Below, piece after piece: positions 12,101 to 22,783 of a DNA stretch of 64,000 nucleotides. How positions within the stretch are numbered: position 1 is the stretch's first letter; each line of letters opens with the position of its first letter. A program made the translations under genes and the position numbers. The DNA is taken from contig NC_086172.1 in NCBI RefSeq assembly GCF_023053635.1, positions 90,610,181-90,674,180 on the forward strand, written 5' to 3'. The notes under the pieces are model-generated. The model was not told where the DNA came from, ran no database searches, and was given only the letters and a program-made list of their open reading frames with translations. The stretch is from Elgaria multicarinata webbii (taxonomy: Eukaryota > Chordata > Lepidosauria > Squamata > Anguidae).

Positions 12101-14799
12101 TAAGCGAAGTCGCTTATGGCACGCCTTTTCCGCAGCCCCGGCCTGAGGCCGGGGCTGCGGAACGTCTAGCAAGGTCCGTGGCTTTTTGCGGCTACTCACT
12201 TACTCGCGAGTAGCCGGGAAAAGCCACGGACTGGGCACAGCGCTCATATGAGCGCTGTGCCCATCGGGCCAGGGGGGGATCCTGGGGGGGACATAGGGGG
12301 GGAAGGCCGGACCGGCAGGAGAGGGGGATGGCGGAGGGCGACACGGGAGACGGGGAGGGAGGGCAGGGAAAGAGTGGGCAGGGGGCTTACTTAAAAAAAG
12401 GGTGGGGGGCTTAAGTAAGAAAAACCCTTACCTTCTCCGGAGTCTTCGGGCTGCACGTGGCCCCTTTAACCCCCCCAAAAAATGGCCGACGCTGCAGGGC
12501 TTCCGTAGTCCCTGCACGTCGGCCGTCTAGGAGGCGGGGCGACGCGCGCTAAAGTTAGCGCGCCGTCGCCCCACCTCCGTGCCGGTTTATCCGGCATGGT
12601 CTAGCAAGGCCCTTGGTCGGGTGTCTCTTCAGAATTATGGGGAAGGGAGGAAAAAAGGGTGAAAATGGTGCTGTTCCAAGCATTTAGCTTCTATCGGGGT
12701 GCAGAGACTAGCAAGTATACACCAAGGAAAGTCTTGGAAACCTTTGAGAGCTAGCGTGGTATAGTGGTTAGAGTGTTGGACTGAGGCTCAGGAGATCCGG
12801 GTTCTAGTCTCCACTCGGCCATGAAGCTAACTGGGTGATTTTGGACCAGTCACTGACTCTCAGCCTAACCAACCCCACAATATTGTTGTGAGGATAAAAC
12901 GGAGAGGAGGAGGGCGACCATGTAAGATTCTTTGGGCTCCTTGCAAGAGAAAAAAAGCTGGGATGTAAATACAATGCTCAAGAAATAAAGAAATATAGGG
13001 CAGCTAAAGTAGATCTCCCAACATGTTGAACTGATATGGGGATGCAGAGAAGGAACAGGACTACCCATGTACTACCTCCAACTTTTCCTCATTCACTCCT
13101 TGCAAAAAAGGGAGAAGTTGCAGCTAGGCACGGACAAATCATTGGTTTGGCTTTCTCCTGCACTCAGATTTTTAAAATCCCAAGTGCTTTCTGTCCTGAA
13201 TATGAAGATAATTGTGATTTATTATTTATTTGTAAATTCTTATAAAAACCAAACTGAAGCTAAATTCTCCCTTTTAGCACCGGCCAAATTCAATAGGTAC
13301 AGCTATTCCCAGAACAGAGAGGGCCATATTGTACCCACCTGCCATATAGTTGTTGGGGCAGCTGTTGGGCTCATATCCTGCTTGTGGGTTTCCTGTGGGC
13401 AGGTGGATGCTAGACTAGCTGGACCCTTGGTCTGATCCAGCAGGGCTCTTCTGATGTTCTTAGGAGCCTTTCAGAAAAAGAAGTGGCAACTGTAATGCAG
13501 CACTTAGCATGGTTGACAAATCGGTAAATTTCTATATTTCCCACATTTATGATTTTCTAAATGTCAAGTTCTTTCCGTCGCAAATATGAAGACATTTGTG
13601 AATTTTGATAAATTCTTATTGAAATGAACTGAAACAAAATTCTCAAACAGCCCTAGCCGCAGCTCCCCCATGCAAGAACTGCCTTCCCCTCTCCTCCTCA
13701 ACTCCCCAGAGGACTTCCAGAGAGCAAGAGAGGGAAAGGACAGCTTCAAAACATTTATTTATTTATGTATTTATTACATTTTTATACCGCCCAATAGCCG
13801 AAGCTCTCTGGGCGGTTCACAAAAATTAAAACCATGATAAAACAACCAACAGGTTAAAAGCACAAATACAAAATACAGTATAAAACATGCACCTAGATCT
13901 CACTTTTCTTCAAGTTGGAGCCTGAGCATGTTCCTTCCCTCTCTGTGCTCCCGCAGAAGATGAAGTATCATTTCAATATTCAGGCCCTCCTTTATGGTAG
14001 TTCACTTGTTTAAATCCATTTGGATATTATCCATCTGCAGCATTTCATTTCCAGTAGAATTAATTTCCTTGATAATGTGGATGAAATGTATTTATGAGTT
14101 GCTGACTTTGCATCATTCACCGTGAGGAAAACTAGAAGTTCAAAGCAATATTGAGCAGCAGCAGCATTTCATTTAAAAGTTGTACGTTTGGGGTTTTACG
14201 GTTTGCTACTTAAACCTGCTAAAATTCATACTGGGTTTTAATTCTATATTTTTTTGGACTTGCGACAATGACCAAGAAAACTGTCTGACATTAAAACCCA
14301 TCTGTGACTTCTGTACCAGAACTAGTTTGTCCTGAAGGTTCTTGCCATGATGGGATTGTCTGCAGTTACTTTGCCTAGAACAGAAGTAGAGAACCCTTTT
14401 CTATGGGCTAAATTCAATTTCAGAGATGGTCTCAGAGATTCCCGTGGTGGGTGGGGCCAAAGTTGAAAAGGGGTGGGGCCGGAAACACCAAAAATGCCAG
14501 CCTGTTTTAGTTTAAAGCTCTGACTGCCAGTAACTAAGCCTTAGGAGAGGCCTTGCAAACTTTCGGAATGGGGGAAAACTTCACAAAAGCCATCCAACTG
14601 GTGGTTTGGAGAAGTGAGCGGGGCCAGAGGAAGGGGCATAGCTTCCTGAGGAGCCCCAGAGGTCCACCTTTGGCCCCTGGGCCTCCCAAATGTAACTTGG
14701 AATCTCACTATTTCTGCATTCCCTCTTGGCCTGCAGATCTTTGAAATGATCTTGAGCATGATTTTGTGCTGCGGCATCAGGAACAGCTCCGTCTATTGA
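2034..14799 (+). CDS. CD81: CD81 tetraspanin gene, exons 3-8 (partial, 5' end outside window)
   Basis: CD81 is a four-pass plasma-membrane tetraspanin that organises partner proteins (in lymphocytes the CD19 complex) in tetraspanin-enriched microdomains. Six coding exons (2034-2131, 3790-3864, 9577-9687, 10761-10859, 11778-11867, 14737-14799) give the last roughly 179 residues. These cover TM2, the small intracellular loop, TM3, the large extracellular loop (LEL) with its CCG motif and two further cysteines, TM4 and the NSSVY tail. Every junction has AG/GT sites and matching phase, and exon lengths follow human CD81 except that exon 5 is two codons longer and exon 6 two codons shorter. The coding exons for TM1 and the short extracellular loop lie before the window. 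The membrane segments are nearly identical to mammalian CD81 while the LEL head is strongly diverged. Introns carry MITEs, CR1, L2 and SINE copies. Confidence 0.95.
2132..3789 (+). other. CD81 intron 3
   Basis: A 1.66-kb GT-AG intron. The only recognisable content is an L2 3' end near 3280-3535; I see no other gene in it. Confidence 0.85.
3280..3535 (+). repeat. L2 LINE 3' end fragment
   Basis: The translation shows the L2 C-terminal pattern: LLRNSLPL, then after a frame change [13 protein letters not shown]. An AT-rich 3' UTR follows and ends in GAGCGGTATGTAAATGTTG then AATAAGAATAAAAAATAAA. It is 5'-truncated and decayed. Confidence 0.7.
3790..3864 (+). CDS. CD81: CD81 exon 4 (TM3)
   Basis: 75 bp between TTTACAG and GTAAGG, encoding [20 protein letters not shown] then VHKDQ. 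This is TM3 plus the first residues of the large extracellular loop. The only difference I recall from human is His for Asn in VNKDQ. Confidence 0.95.
4690..4765 (+). repeat. L2-type LINE tail
   Basis: Contains GTGAACCGCC, then GAGCTTCGGCTATTGGGC, then an AATAAATAAT tail. This is the 3' terminus that recurs at 13752, 50427 and 59008 in this window. Confidence 0.65.
5510..5631. repeat. MITE with GGCCTTAGCTAGA terminal inverted repeats
   Basis: GGCCTTAGCTAGACC at the left and GATCTAGCTAAGGCC at the right bound a 122-bp element, and CACAG is repeated on both flanks. The core shares GTCGTCCCTGCCTGCTCCCG with the element at 1456-1584. The TIR resembles that of the GC-rich element at 11983-12612. 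Confidence 0.65.
7300..7793 (+). repeat. CR1 LINE 3' end (about 0.5 kb)
   Basis: The translation includes [20 protein letters not shown] and then [17 protein letters not shown], the C-terminal CR1 ORF2 pattern. The 3' end reads GGACTAGATGGACCC, TTTGATCCAGCATGGCTCTT and CTTATGTTCTTA. It is 5'-truncated at a 17-bp inverted repeat (7269-7285 / 7298-7314). The reading frame is mostly intact, so the copy is moderately young. Confidence 0.85.
8500..8700. repeat. Degenerate palindromic repeat (TTTAACCACGGT type)
   Basis: Repeated direct and inverted forms of GGCTTTAACCACGGT and AACCACCGTGGTTAAAGCC are present. They suggest a decayed MITE related in style to the element at 22591-22783. Confidence 0.45.
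9151..9190. repeat. (AC)n-(AT)n microsatellite
   Basis: A pure AC run followed by ATATATATAT, in CD81 intron 4. Confidence 0.9.
9577..9687 (+). CDS. CD81: CD81 exon 5 (LEL, helices A/B)
   Basis: 111 bp after CCTTTGCAG, ending at ACG|GTAAGC. It encodes [17 protein letters not shown], then a Ser/Lys-rich [12 protein letters not shown], then VVKTFHET. It is two codons longer than human exon 5; the insertion lies in the variable segment between the conserved QFYDQAL and VVKTFHET blocks. Confidence 0.95.
9688..10760 (+). other. CD81 intron 5
   Basis: A 1.07-kb intron. A copy of the CAACTCCCAT palindromic repeat lies at about 9785-9905 and an A-rich tract at 10208-10226. Nothing else was recognised. 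Confidence 0.8.
10761..10859 (+). CDS. CD81: CD81 exon 6 (LEL, CCG motif)
   Basis: 99 bp after TTCTTGCAG, ending at AAC|GTAAGG. It encodes [20 protein letters not shown] then [13 protein letters not shown]. The tetraspanin CCG motif and the third LEL cysteine (FCPS) are kept. The remainder, which includes the head region contacted by hepatitis C virus E2 in human CD81, is highly diverged and two codons shorter. Confidence 0.93.
10860..11777 (+). other. CD81 intron 6
   Basis: A 0.9-kb intron with a GT/GA-rich simple tract around 11420-11465. No repeats or exons were recognised with confidence. Confidence 0.75.
11778..11867 (+). CDS. CD81: CD81 exon 7 (end of LEL, TM4)
   Basis: 90 bp after TACCTCAG, ending at ATG|GTAAGT. 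It encodes [15 protein letters not shown] then [15 protein letters not shown], i.e. the last LEL cysteine and most of TM4. The TM4 residues match mammalian CD81. Confidence 0.95.
11983..12612. repeat. GC-rich MITE built of serial hairpins, probably composite
   Basis: The outer ends are GGGGCCTTGCTAGAT and the inverse TCTAGCAAGGCCC. An internal copy of the right terminus (GTCTAGCAAGGTCC, 12164-12177) suggests one element of about 195 bp joined to, or nested in, a longer one. Inside are several near-perfect hairpins: CCATAAGCG/CGCTTATGG, CCCCGGCC/GGCCGGGG, and a 30-nt perfect palindrome at 12233-12262 centred on CATATG. GC content is far above that of the surrounding intron. No coding potential. 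It resembles a hAT-type non-autonomous transposon, but the family is not assigned. Confidence 0.7.
12747..12995 (+). mobile_element. Sauria SINE (tRNA-derived)
   Basis: The tRNA-like head has an A-box stretch (GTGGTATAGTGGTTAGAGTG) and a B box (GGTTCTAGTCT, 12799-12809). The body then reads CTGGGTGATTTTGGACCAGT, CACTGACTCTCAGCCTAACC and TTGTTGTGAGGATAAAA. This is the pattern of squamate Sauria SINEs, which are mobilised by BovB/RTE LINEs. It is moderately diverged and is strong evidence for a squamate genome. Confidence 0.85.
13300..13462 (+). repeat. CR1 LINE 3' end fragment
   Basis: Ends with TAGCTGGACCCTTGGTCTGA, TCCAGCAGGGCTCTT and a CTTA terminus, as in the copy at 7300-7793. Confidence 0.75.
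13752..13890 (-). repeat. L2 LINE tail, minus orientation
   Basis: ATTTATTTATTTATG followed by TACCGCCCAATAGCCGAAGC and CTCTGGGCGGTTCAC. This is the reverse complement of the L2-type terminus seen at 4690 and 59008. Confidence 0.75.
14395..14715. repeat. Dispersed unclassified repeat, copy 1
   Basis: Shares GCCAGTAACTAAGCCTTAGG, a TTTAAAGCTCT stretch and surrounding sequence with the copy at about 47500-47810, and more weakly with about 49205-49520. All are 250-330 bp, non-coding and gapped relative to one another. It ends just before CD81 exon 8. Family unknown. Confidence 0.6.
14737..14799 (+). CDS. CD81: CD81 exon 8 (end of TM4 and C-terminus)
   Basis: Starts after GGCCTGCAG and encodes [20 protein letters not shown] followed by TGA. 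The juxtamembrane cysteines (palmitoylation sites in the family) and the C-terminal SVY end are kept. It is identical in length to human. Confidence 0.95.
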   Translation: MFEMILSMILCCGIRNSSVY

Positions 14800-15982
14800 G
14801 AAGTAGAAGAGCAGGGGTGAAACAATGGTGCCGAAAGGAACCTCAAAGTGCCACTGTCTGACCAGGAGACACTTCCAACAGAAGGCAAAGAAAAAAATAT
14901 GTATATAAATATTTCAGATATTACCATACAGTACTTATCATTCTTACTTGGAAGTCTTCTTTTTGTTTGTTTAAGCAGGGGGAGGGGGAGGGGGAGGGGG
15001 GAGTTTTCTGTATATTTGTGGCGGAGTTAGTTACACATCAGTTTGTGTGGTAAAAAAGCTATCATACCAGTGGTTCCAGGCCTTTATCAGAGATAGCCTT
15101 TCTCTCTCCTCTCTCCTTCACCAATGTTCCTGTGCTGCCTGCATGGAATTAAAGAGTGTTTACCCATGCACAGGTACCACCCTTTTTATGAAGAATGTGG
15201 ACGACCTCCTCCTTGACCTCCTCCTCCTCCTCCTCCTTCTTCTTCTTCTTCTTCTTCCCTTTCCCCAACAGTGATTTTGGGGGTGGGGGAGGTGGGTAAA
15301 CTGAAGCAGTCTTTTTGACACCTATTCCCAGCATTTCATGTTCTAACATTCTCTGCCTTGGTTTATAAAAGGGGTGGGCAACTTGTGAGTCTCCAGAGGT
15401 TTTGGCCTACAACCCCATCAGCTCTAGCCAGCATAGCCAATGGCAAGGAATCATGGGAGTTATGGGCCAAAACATCTGGAGACGGGCCTCAAGTTGCTCA
15501 GCCCTGGTTTATAAGGAATCTTGGATTCTTAGTTTAAATCTGTATAAGACTGCAAGAATCTACTGCTGCTTTCAGCCCTGCAAGTTTGTTATTAAACATA
15601 CACATTTAACAGTATTTCCCACAACACCCACCACCTCTTTCAGTGAGGAGACTTCTTTCATAAATTTGTATAAACCTATTAACATGAAAGTCTGTTATGT
15701 CACAACACAGACGTAAGTCGAGGTTAAATCTCTGAATTCCAAAAGTCCTCACAAGATGTTAATTTATAACAGGGAGGACTTTTTAGATGAAAAAAGGACT
15801 GACCATGGAATGGTTATGCTTTTTATATTTTACTGCTAAACTGAACTCCCACATGTGTACTTACATGATTAGTTCAGAATGCAAGTACTGTCAGATGGCA
15901 TTTACTTGGTAAATGCATAGTATTCTAAAGATGCCAAAAAGTATCTGTTGAAGGAAATTGGTTAAATAATGGCTGGACACTT

Positions 15983-16015
<33 letters not shown>

Positions 16016-17900
16016 AAAGTAACTTTAATGGAGGCATCTATTCTTGTGCCTTTTTAAAACCTGGAATAATAGAGTTGGATAATAGCCAACTAGATGTCTA
16101 TGGGTATGTCCCTGCAAATAGAATTTAGAACATGTTCTCCTCTCCAAACACCAGAAGTAGAAGAATAGGATGGAATCCAACATTGCATGATTTGGGGTCT
16201 GCTTGCTTGATGGGACTCCATCCTCCTCGCTTCCACTGTGCAGCCCCCCACGCTTCCCAAAAATCTTCTTTGGATCATCCCCCAATCTTGCAGAACATAT
16301 TTTGATGGTGTATGGGGGACTGCAAGGAGAGTTCCACTGTCAGAAGCAATTCCATCCACAGAATGATAATAGCAGTCCACCAGTAGTGAGAGGACCATGT
16401 GCTTTTTAAGCTGAGCCATTTTCCAGTACCCCCACCTGTTTCCTCCATTGACCAAGTTTACATTTTTAGACCATCCTCCATCCCCCCCCAAAACCATCTT
16501 GCAATATTGCAACTTGACAAGTTGTTCAGTTTGGGGCAAGAGGCCTTGTTTGTTACCCAGGTTCCACTATTGCCTTCCTTACTATAGAATGAGCATGTTC
16601 ATTGGGGTTTTAAAAACAACAACACAGGATTAACGAGCAGCGCAGATGTGTCCTATCCTAGTAGTTCAAGTTGCATGTTGTTCAGGCAGAAGTATTTTTA
16701 ATCTTGGTTTTCCTCTGCTGTGTACTCGCTAACTACGGTGGACTCAATGCCTTTCAGAAGAGTAGGCCAACAGCTTAAACAGAAGTGATACATGCACACA
16801 ATGTTGCAGATATAACCTTCCAACACTAGTTGGTGTGATTTTAATGCACACTTAGAAAAACTGCACTCCTATGCAGACTTCAGCACTATTCTTCTTTTAA
16901 ATACAGCAATTGGAGCAACCTAGAAGCTTTGTGTAAATGCAACCGTATGGCATTCAGACGCATCAGAGAACTGAATGAAGAGATTGATCAGGTGGTTCTT
17001 CCCCCCCCCCTCACTTTTCCCTTTCTGGCTTGGCTAGCTCCCACTATATAGGAACTCTTTAAAAAGCTACCCCAAATCAAACTCTGCTTATAGTACCCTA
17101 AGAAAGCAGTGTCTCAGAGTCTTGCTGGATGTGGTTGATGGAATCAAGAAGACCTCTTTTAGCCTTAGAAATAGCCTTAAAGCAACACTGCCCGAATGTC
17201 AAGCTTCGCATGCACTGAAAACAGAAATTGATTCTTCCAACCTACCCACACTTCAAAAGCTTTGGGGTCACATGTTCCAGTATAATAGACTGTATGTACA
17301 ATCTTTAGGTATCAATTCTGCATGTGCATTTATTTACACACAATGTGTGTGTGCATAGAGGTTACCAACGTACAGAAACGATGTGTGTAACTCACTGCCT
17401 TTTGTTGAGTGTCCTTGAGAACTGTATATAAATGCACCACCAAGCATTTTGTGTTTTGTCTTTACTATACTATATGTTTGATATTGTTCCCCATTCAGTT
17501 GATGTGTAAGTAGCCAGAGCTCTGTTCTGACAATTCACTAGTCTACCTTCCAAGAACTGAACATTGATTGAGGGAAAAAAGGGTTTGTTTTAGGCAGAGG
17601 ACACTGTTTCTGTAGATCTCTTGAGCCTCACGCTGCATTGAAGCCTAATACAAGGAGAAAAACAAGCCCTTGAGCCAAATTTTCCAGAGTTTGTCTTATG
17701 AGTAAGGCACAAATACACATCGCATGCAAATCTGTGTAACAATGCCTTGTCATACTTTTAATTGAAAGCAGCTTCTGGAGGGTGTTGTTTTAAGGGGAAG
17801 GGAAAGGGGAGTGCTTAATAAGGACAAGTAACATCTGGAACTCCATATAAATGGGGAGCAGCAGCTAAGCAGTTTTTAAATAAAAAGACAGTGGAGAAAG
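14800..17900 (+). other. CD81 3' UTR and downstream sequence
   Basis: No coding exon is supported. Possible poly(A) signals are ATTAAA at 15591-15596 and AATAAA at 17879-17884, and the sequence does not decide between them. The interval holds GGGGGA and CTC/CTT simple tracts (about 14980-15000, 15205-15257), a palindromic repeat copy (about 15375-15512) and a (CT)n run (about 15968-16015). Confidence 0.5.
15375..15512. repeat. CAACTCCCAT palindromic repeat copy
   Basis: GTGAGTCTCCAGAGG, CAACCCCATCAGC, AATCATGGGAGTTATGGGCC and CATCTGGAGACGGGCC form the two arms of the dispersed hairpin family. Confidence 0.6.
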
Positions 17901-20900
17901 GCTTAAACTTATATGTGCACTCTGTGGTGCCTGTTTTTTATTTATTTTAATTTTTCACTTAAAAGCAAACACACACACTTGCATATGTGAAGTCTGTGCC
18001 CCAAGAGCTAAGCATTGAGAGCTGAGAAGGGATAATGAATCTCCTCCTATATGGCTCTAGCATTTAAAAGACGAGGGCTTGAGTTAGGAGCAACCAGTTC
18101 CTAAAATGAGGTGAAGAGGGGAGGAGAGAATGAAAGATTCATGCAGATTCTTTTGGGTGAAGCAAAAGAACCACAGAATCGTTTTGACTCATTAGATTAT
18201 CTAGCAGACTATGCAGACTACACAATATTGCATGGCGTGTTAACTTCACAAAGATTTGTGGCAGAGTTGTTGTTCCCCAGAGAACACCAATTGGCCAGGT
18301 TGGTCTTTGAGGTGTGAATATGCCCGAAGGCCAGTGTGTCTTGGAAGATATTATGATGGGGACGTCTGTTGTAAGCCAAAGGAGAACCATAGTGTTCCCT
18401 TTCTCCAAATTTGGATCCGTGTAAATTAAAACAGGAGTAATTGCAAAGGAGACCTTAGAGGAAAGTCAAACAGAGTTGCTGGCCACATTATGCTGGGAGC
18501 ATGAGTTTCTTTTATACTGTGGAGCATGCCACAAGCTATATATGTGTGTGTTAACTACTATTTCTTCTCTGCCTTTTTTTTTGTTTTTTGGTCACTTTTT
18601 AAATTTTTAATAAACATTTCCTCCTCACGCGTATTGTGTGAAGAAGCTCTATGTTTCTTACAGCCAATAAATCGTAACACCTGAATGCTTCAACCATCAC
18701 TTCTTCGCAGCACTGGCAAAGCCGACCTTGGGCATAGAGAAAAAATGGGGGCATGGCAAAGAAGATAAGGGAACAGTGGAATGTCTGTTGGCCAGTTGAG
18801 TTCAGAGAAAAGCCATGAGGAAACTCCCTTGGTTCCAAAACAAATGGAGCTTTATTTAGGGTGGGGATAAAACTAGGTTCTGAAATGCAACACAGACTGT
18901 CCAAAAAGATTGAGTGTTTCCAACTAGGCTAATGAGATGGGTAGTCATCAATCCTGAGGGTTTGCTACCGTTGCCCATAATAATAAATAATAATAATAAA
19001 TTTATTTCTTGCCTGCCTCTCCATCCTGATCGAGGCGGGGAACAACATCACGATAAAACCCATCACAACTACAGGTGGCAGGAATCTAATGTCCAAGAGT
19101 TAAGAATGTACACAGGGACCCATGATCCTTGCCTCTGTCTCATATTGGTTACAACAAAGAGTATGGCCTTGCTAAGAAAGGGGAACAAAGGATAGACTGG
19201 GGAAAGTGATATGTTTTTGCCACTTCCCCCACACTCTCTCTTCTCACTCGCCTTGGCTGTGCTTATGCCCAGAAATCATGTCCACTTGCTGTTGTCTTGC
19301 TTGTTTATCTGAATGTTAAAGGAATCTGTCAAAATAACTTTTTTTTAAATGATATATGAAAACAATTAAAACAACCAAAAAAGCTAGTGGTGTACTGTCA
19401 GATTTATTCTTTCCCTAACACCATGGAATGACTGTGCTGACTCTAGCTTTCTGGATAAAGTCCAGCTTTGGTGAACTCTGCTTCCTTAATACTTCCTTTG
19501 GGGGCTTTTGTTGTTGTTTGTTTCTTTTCCTGTTTAAAAGCAATAGTCAGCCACTTCCTGTTCTATATATGAAAATATGTTGGTGTTTAAAAAGCAGCTA
19601 TGCTTCATCCTGGTATTGTGTAACATGACTGCCATATCTCATCTGTGTCATTCAAGAGGTCTTCTCAAGAGCAAAACTAATGGAGATCACATAAAGGGAG
19701 TGGTGATAAAGATCTGGGGAAGTGGGAACAATTACTAGGAGCTACAAAGCAATGAAGATTCATTTGGTGCTCAGCTTGAAAAGTCTGAGTAACTAAGAAT
19801 TTAGGGATCTGAAATATTTCTCCAGCGACTTGTAACGGTGATAGCTGTAGACATTTTATAATTCTACAACCCTGCTTGTATTTTATAGTGGCAGTATAAA
19901 GGGGAGGGTGGGCAGGGACTCCTACCTTGTTCAGCTCTTAATTTTTGTAGTCCACATGCAGCCAGCCAGTGGGCCAGATGTGTCCCTCACTCAAACCCTT
20001 TTGTGCAGCCTGCCACTGGTGCTCAAAATGCTCCTGCCCCGACTGACAATTTACTACCAAAACTGCGACCGATATTGCTGCTGCCACCACTAATATTGCT
20101 GCTGCCACCACTAATATTGCTGCTGCCAATCAAGCTACTGAGAGTGGCAGGATAGCTTCTGCTATTGCTGGGGCCTTCTTCACTGTTGCCCTCTTGAGTG
20201 CGGAAGCTAGAGCGTTTTCTAGTGGATGCTCTAGCAAACCGTGGCAGAGAGCTCTATGGTCATGCCACTCAGCTGCTGCAGCTGTTGCTGTGGTGATTGA
20301 CAGGTGCTGTAAATGAGAAAAGAACTAAAAGTTTTAAAGGGAAGGGTGACTGAAGAAAAAGGAAATGTGGGGAAAGTGGGGGGAAAGTTTTAAAGTGCCT
20401 CTCTTTAATCGGGTGGAGGTAAGTTGTCAAGAGGGGAAAAGGTGCTTTTTATTCTGGTTGCTGTTTTTGCATTACAGCTGGAGAAATTCAAGACAGACAA
20501 AAATGAGTTCAGATTTCTAAGAATCTGACCTCCGGACCACCCCACCCCAGGCTACTCAGAGTCCACCGACATCCTGATTTTCATTTCTATTCTACTTTCC
20601 AGAAATTTACACAAATGCATTCGGAGGAATTTAAGCATGTTTTTGTTGAGACATGCCATGCTGGAAGATATATGCAGGGGAAAGTCGAATGGAATGGGGG
20701 ACAATACACTAATTATGTACTAATGTAAATTGCTGCAAACTTTCTTAAATCTGTCTGTGAATAGATGCCGGAACAAACAACACAGTCCTGAAAATACAAG
20801 CAGGATGGATTTCACAAAATCCGGACATCCTAATTGCAGGTCAAAAGATGAATCACCCCATTTTGGCTCTGGACCTGACCCCTTTCAATACGTGGCCTTG

Positions 20901-22590
20901 AAGCACCGAACGCAGCCCTCAGCAGGAAAAAAAACTTTCGCCCCCTGGTGTAGTCCTTGGCAAAGGACACATTTCAAGCGTTCAAAACACTCAAGTCAGA
21001 GCCTCCTCTCTGCCTTCGCCTCACCTCCTTACCATCCAGCCAGTTCAGTGCTGGGTACAGAGAGGCCATTTAAAAAAGAAGACTGAAATAATTTTAAGCA
21101 GCTGTGTGGTTTTTTTGTGGTTTTTTCCGGGGAGGGGGGTATATTTAGTTCTGCCCTTCCTGCCAAACAACTGATCAGAGGAGATTTTAACCTGGGGGGT
21201 TCCAGACATTTATTTTAAAGCTGCTTCACTGAAGAGCAGAAAATCTATGCGAACCCACACTAGCCCTGTATGAATAGACATAGTGTAAAAGGTAGAAATT
21301 GCCATGGTGTGTAGTGTTACATGGACAAGAATGAAGCTTTGTGGCTTGAAGTGGAAGGGCAGGCAGGTGAACCGGAAAGATGGGGTCACACACTGTCGCC
21401 AAGAATGTGGTTTTTGACATCTCCATGGCAGATATGATCGGATCATCATCTCACAGCTGAGAAGTTTAGGCTTGGTTTGGGTTGGACATCTCTGGAATAA
21501 ATAAGGCTGCAAAATCCCATGCTCATTTACTAGGCAGTAAGCCCCATTGAAAAACTCAGTTTCTGAATTAGTTTCTGAGACACCCACATAGGATTGTGCT
21601 TTAAGTGAGCAAATAGTGTCAATACTAGAGAAAAAGGCTAGCATGAAAGTGCCCAAAGGCCTTGCAGAGTAAAATAAAGAATAACATATAGGGGTGAGTG
21701 AGATGACTCCTCTAATGATAAAATGAATGCGGGTGACAAAGCCAATTCAGAAAACTTGGGGACCCATTCCGGGGTACTCTCTCAGAGAGGTATAAGAAAT
21801 GCTTTCTCATATACCATAATACAAAATTGAACCCAGACTAAGGCATTCCTGTGTGCTAATACAATGCTCTCTTACTCTCATCCTATTCTGCTCCCCTCTC
21901 CCAAAATCTTCTGCAATACATTATTCTGTGCTTTATGAAGTTAGGTGAACACTATTGTCTAATTTTCTCTACCCTGGAACTTGGATGTTGCTCTTCTTTC
22001 TCCCAGTAAAACAACAGATTCCATGTTCTGAGTTATTGGAATTTTTCCAAGCAGCTCTGGGCTCATTTCCCTCCCTCCCTCTCCCCCCCTCTCTTCCATA
22101 CTCTGCTACTCCCTCTCCTTAAGCTATAGCAAAGAGCCCCATTTGACTCAGGTCACATTCTGTAGAAAGCTAAACCAGCCTATATTCCAGGGGTAGTGAG
22201 ACAAATTCCAATTTGAGAAGGCTCTCGGAGGGTGTGTTCCAGCAGTGGGTGAGGCTAAGGGCATGAGGTAAGGCCAAGGGCAGATGTAATTCTTACCAAT
22301 TTGGACATTTCCCCACCAATCATATAAAACAGCTCAGTTCTATGCATCTCTACTTCGCCCCAGTACAGTAGCTTTTATGCCTGCAAAATCACTGCTCAAT
22401 TCTATGCAGAGGGCAGTATCCATCACTGCTGCTCTGCTAACGCTATTAACATATTGCTAGCTTAAGCGACCAAGCTGGCATGACAAGTTTTCTGGGAAAA
22501 CCCATCGCACCAGCTTATGTTTATTGGCATACTAGTAGAAGTTGCTTACACTAGTGGTGTAACAATAACGTAATCAGACAGGCAATGGGA
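17900..22590. other. Intergenic, mostly unclassified
   Basis: No supported gene. An AATAAT-rich LINE-like tail lies at 18960-19070 (minus orientation) and a 21-bp tandem repeat at 20072-20128. Short ORFs here show no family resemblance. Confidence 0.6.
20072..20128. repeat. 21-bp minisatellite, about 2.6 copies
   Basis: The unit ATATTGCTGCTGCCACCACTA is repeated head to tail with almost no change. Confidence 0.85.
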
Positions 22591-22783
22591 CTGTTAAGAC
22601 AATACACTAAGCCATGGTTAGGCTGCTAGTTCATGAGCGTGTTTAAACCGTGGTTATGTAGCCACCATGGTTAGGAATGGTTCATAATGCATGCTAAGTC
22701 ATGGTTGACATGACACACTAAGCCATCATGTTTAGCTCAAAATCCTTAACCACTGTGGCTGGCTTAGTGTGTCGTTTGAACAG
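22591..22783. repeat. MITE with ACACTAAGCCA-type TIRs
   Basis: The left end CTGTTAAGACAATACACTAA and the right end TTAGTGTGTCGTTTGAACAG form an imperfect TIR. Several internal CCATGGTTAG-like and inverse motifs follow. It is likely a hAT-type non-autonomous element; the target duplication is unclear. Confidence 0.55.

Noticed and set aside
12747-12830. Possible tRNA gene (A and B box present)
   Set aside because: No cloverleaf or acceptor stem pairing; the downstream body identifies it as a Sauria SINE.
16090-16539. 149-codon minus-strand ORF
   Set aside because: No family resemblance, no splice-site support, and the overlapping frames on the other strand are equally open.
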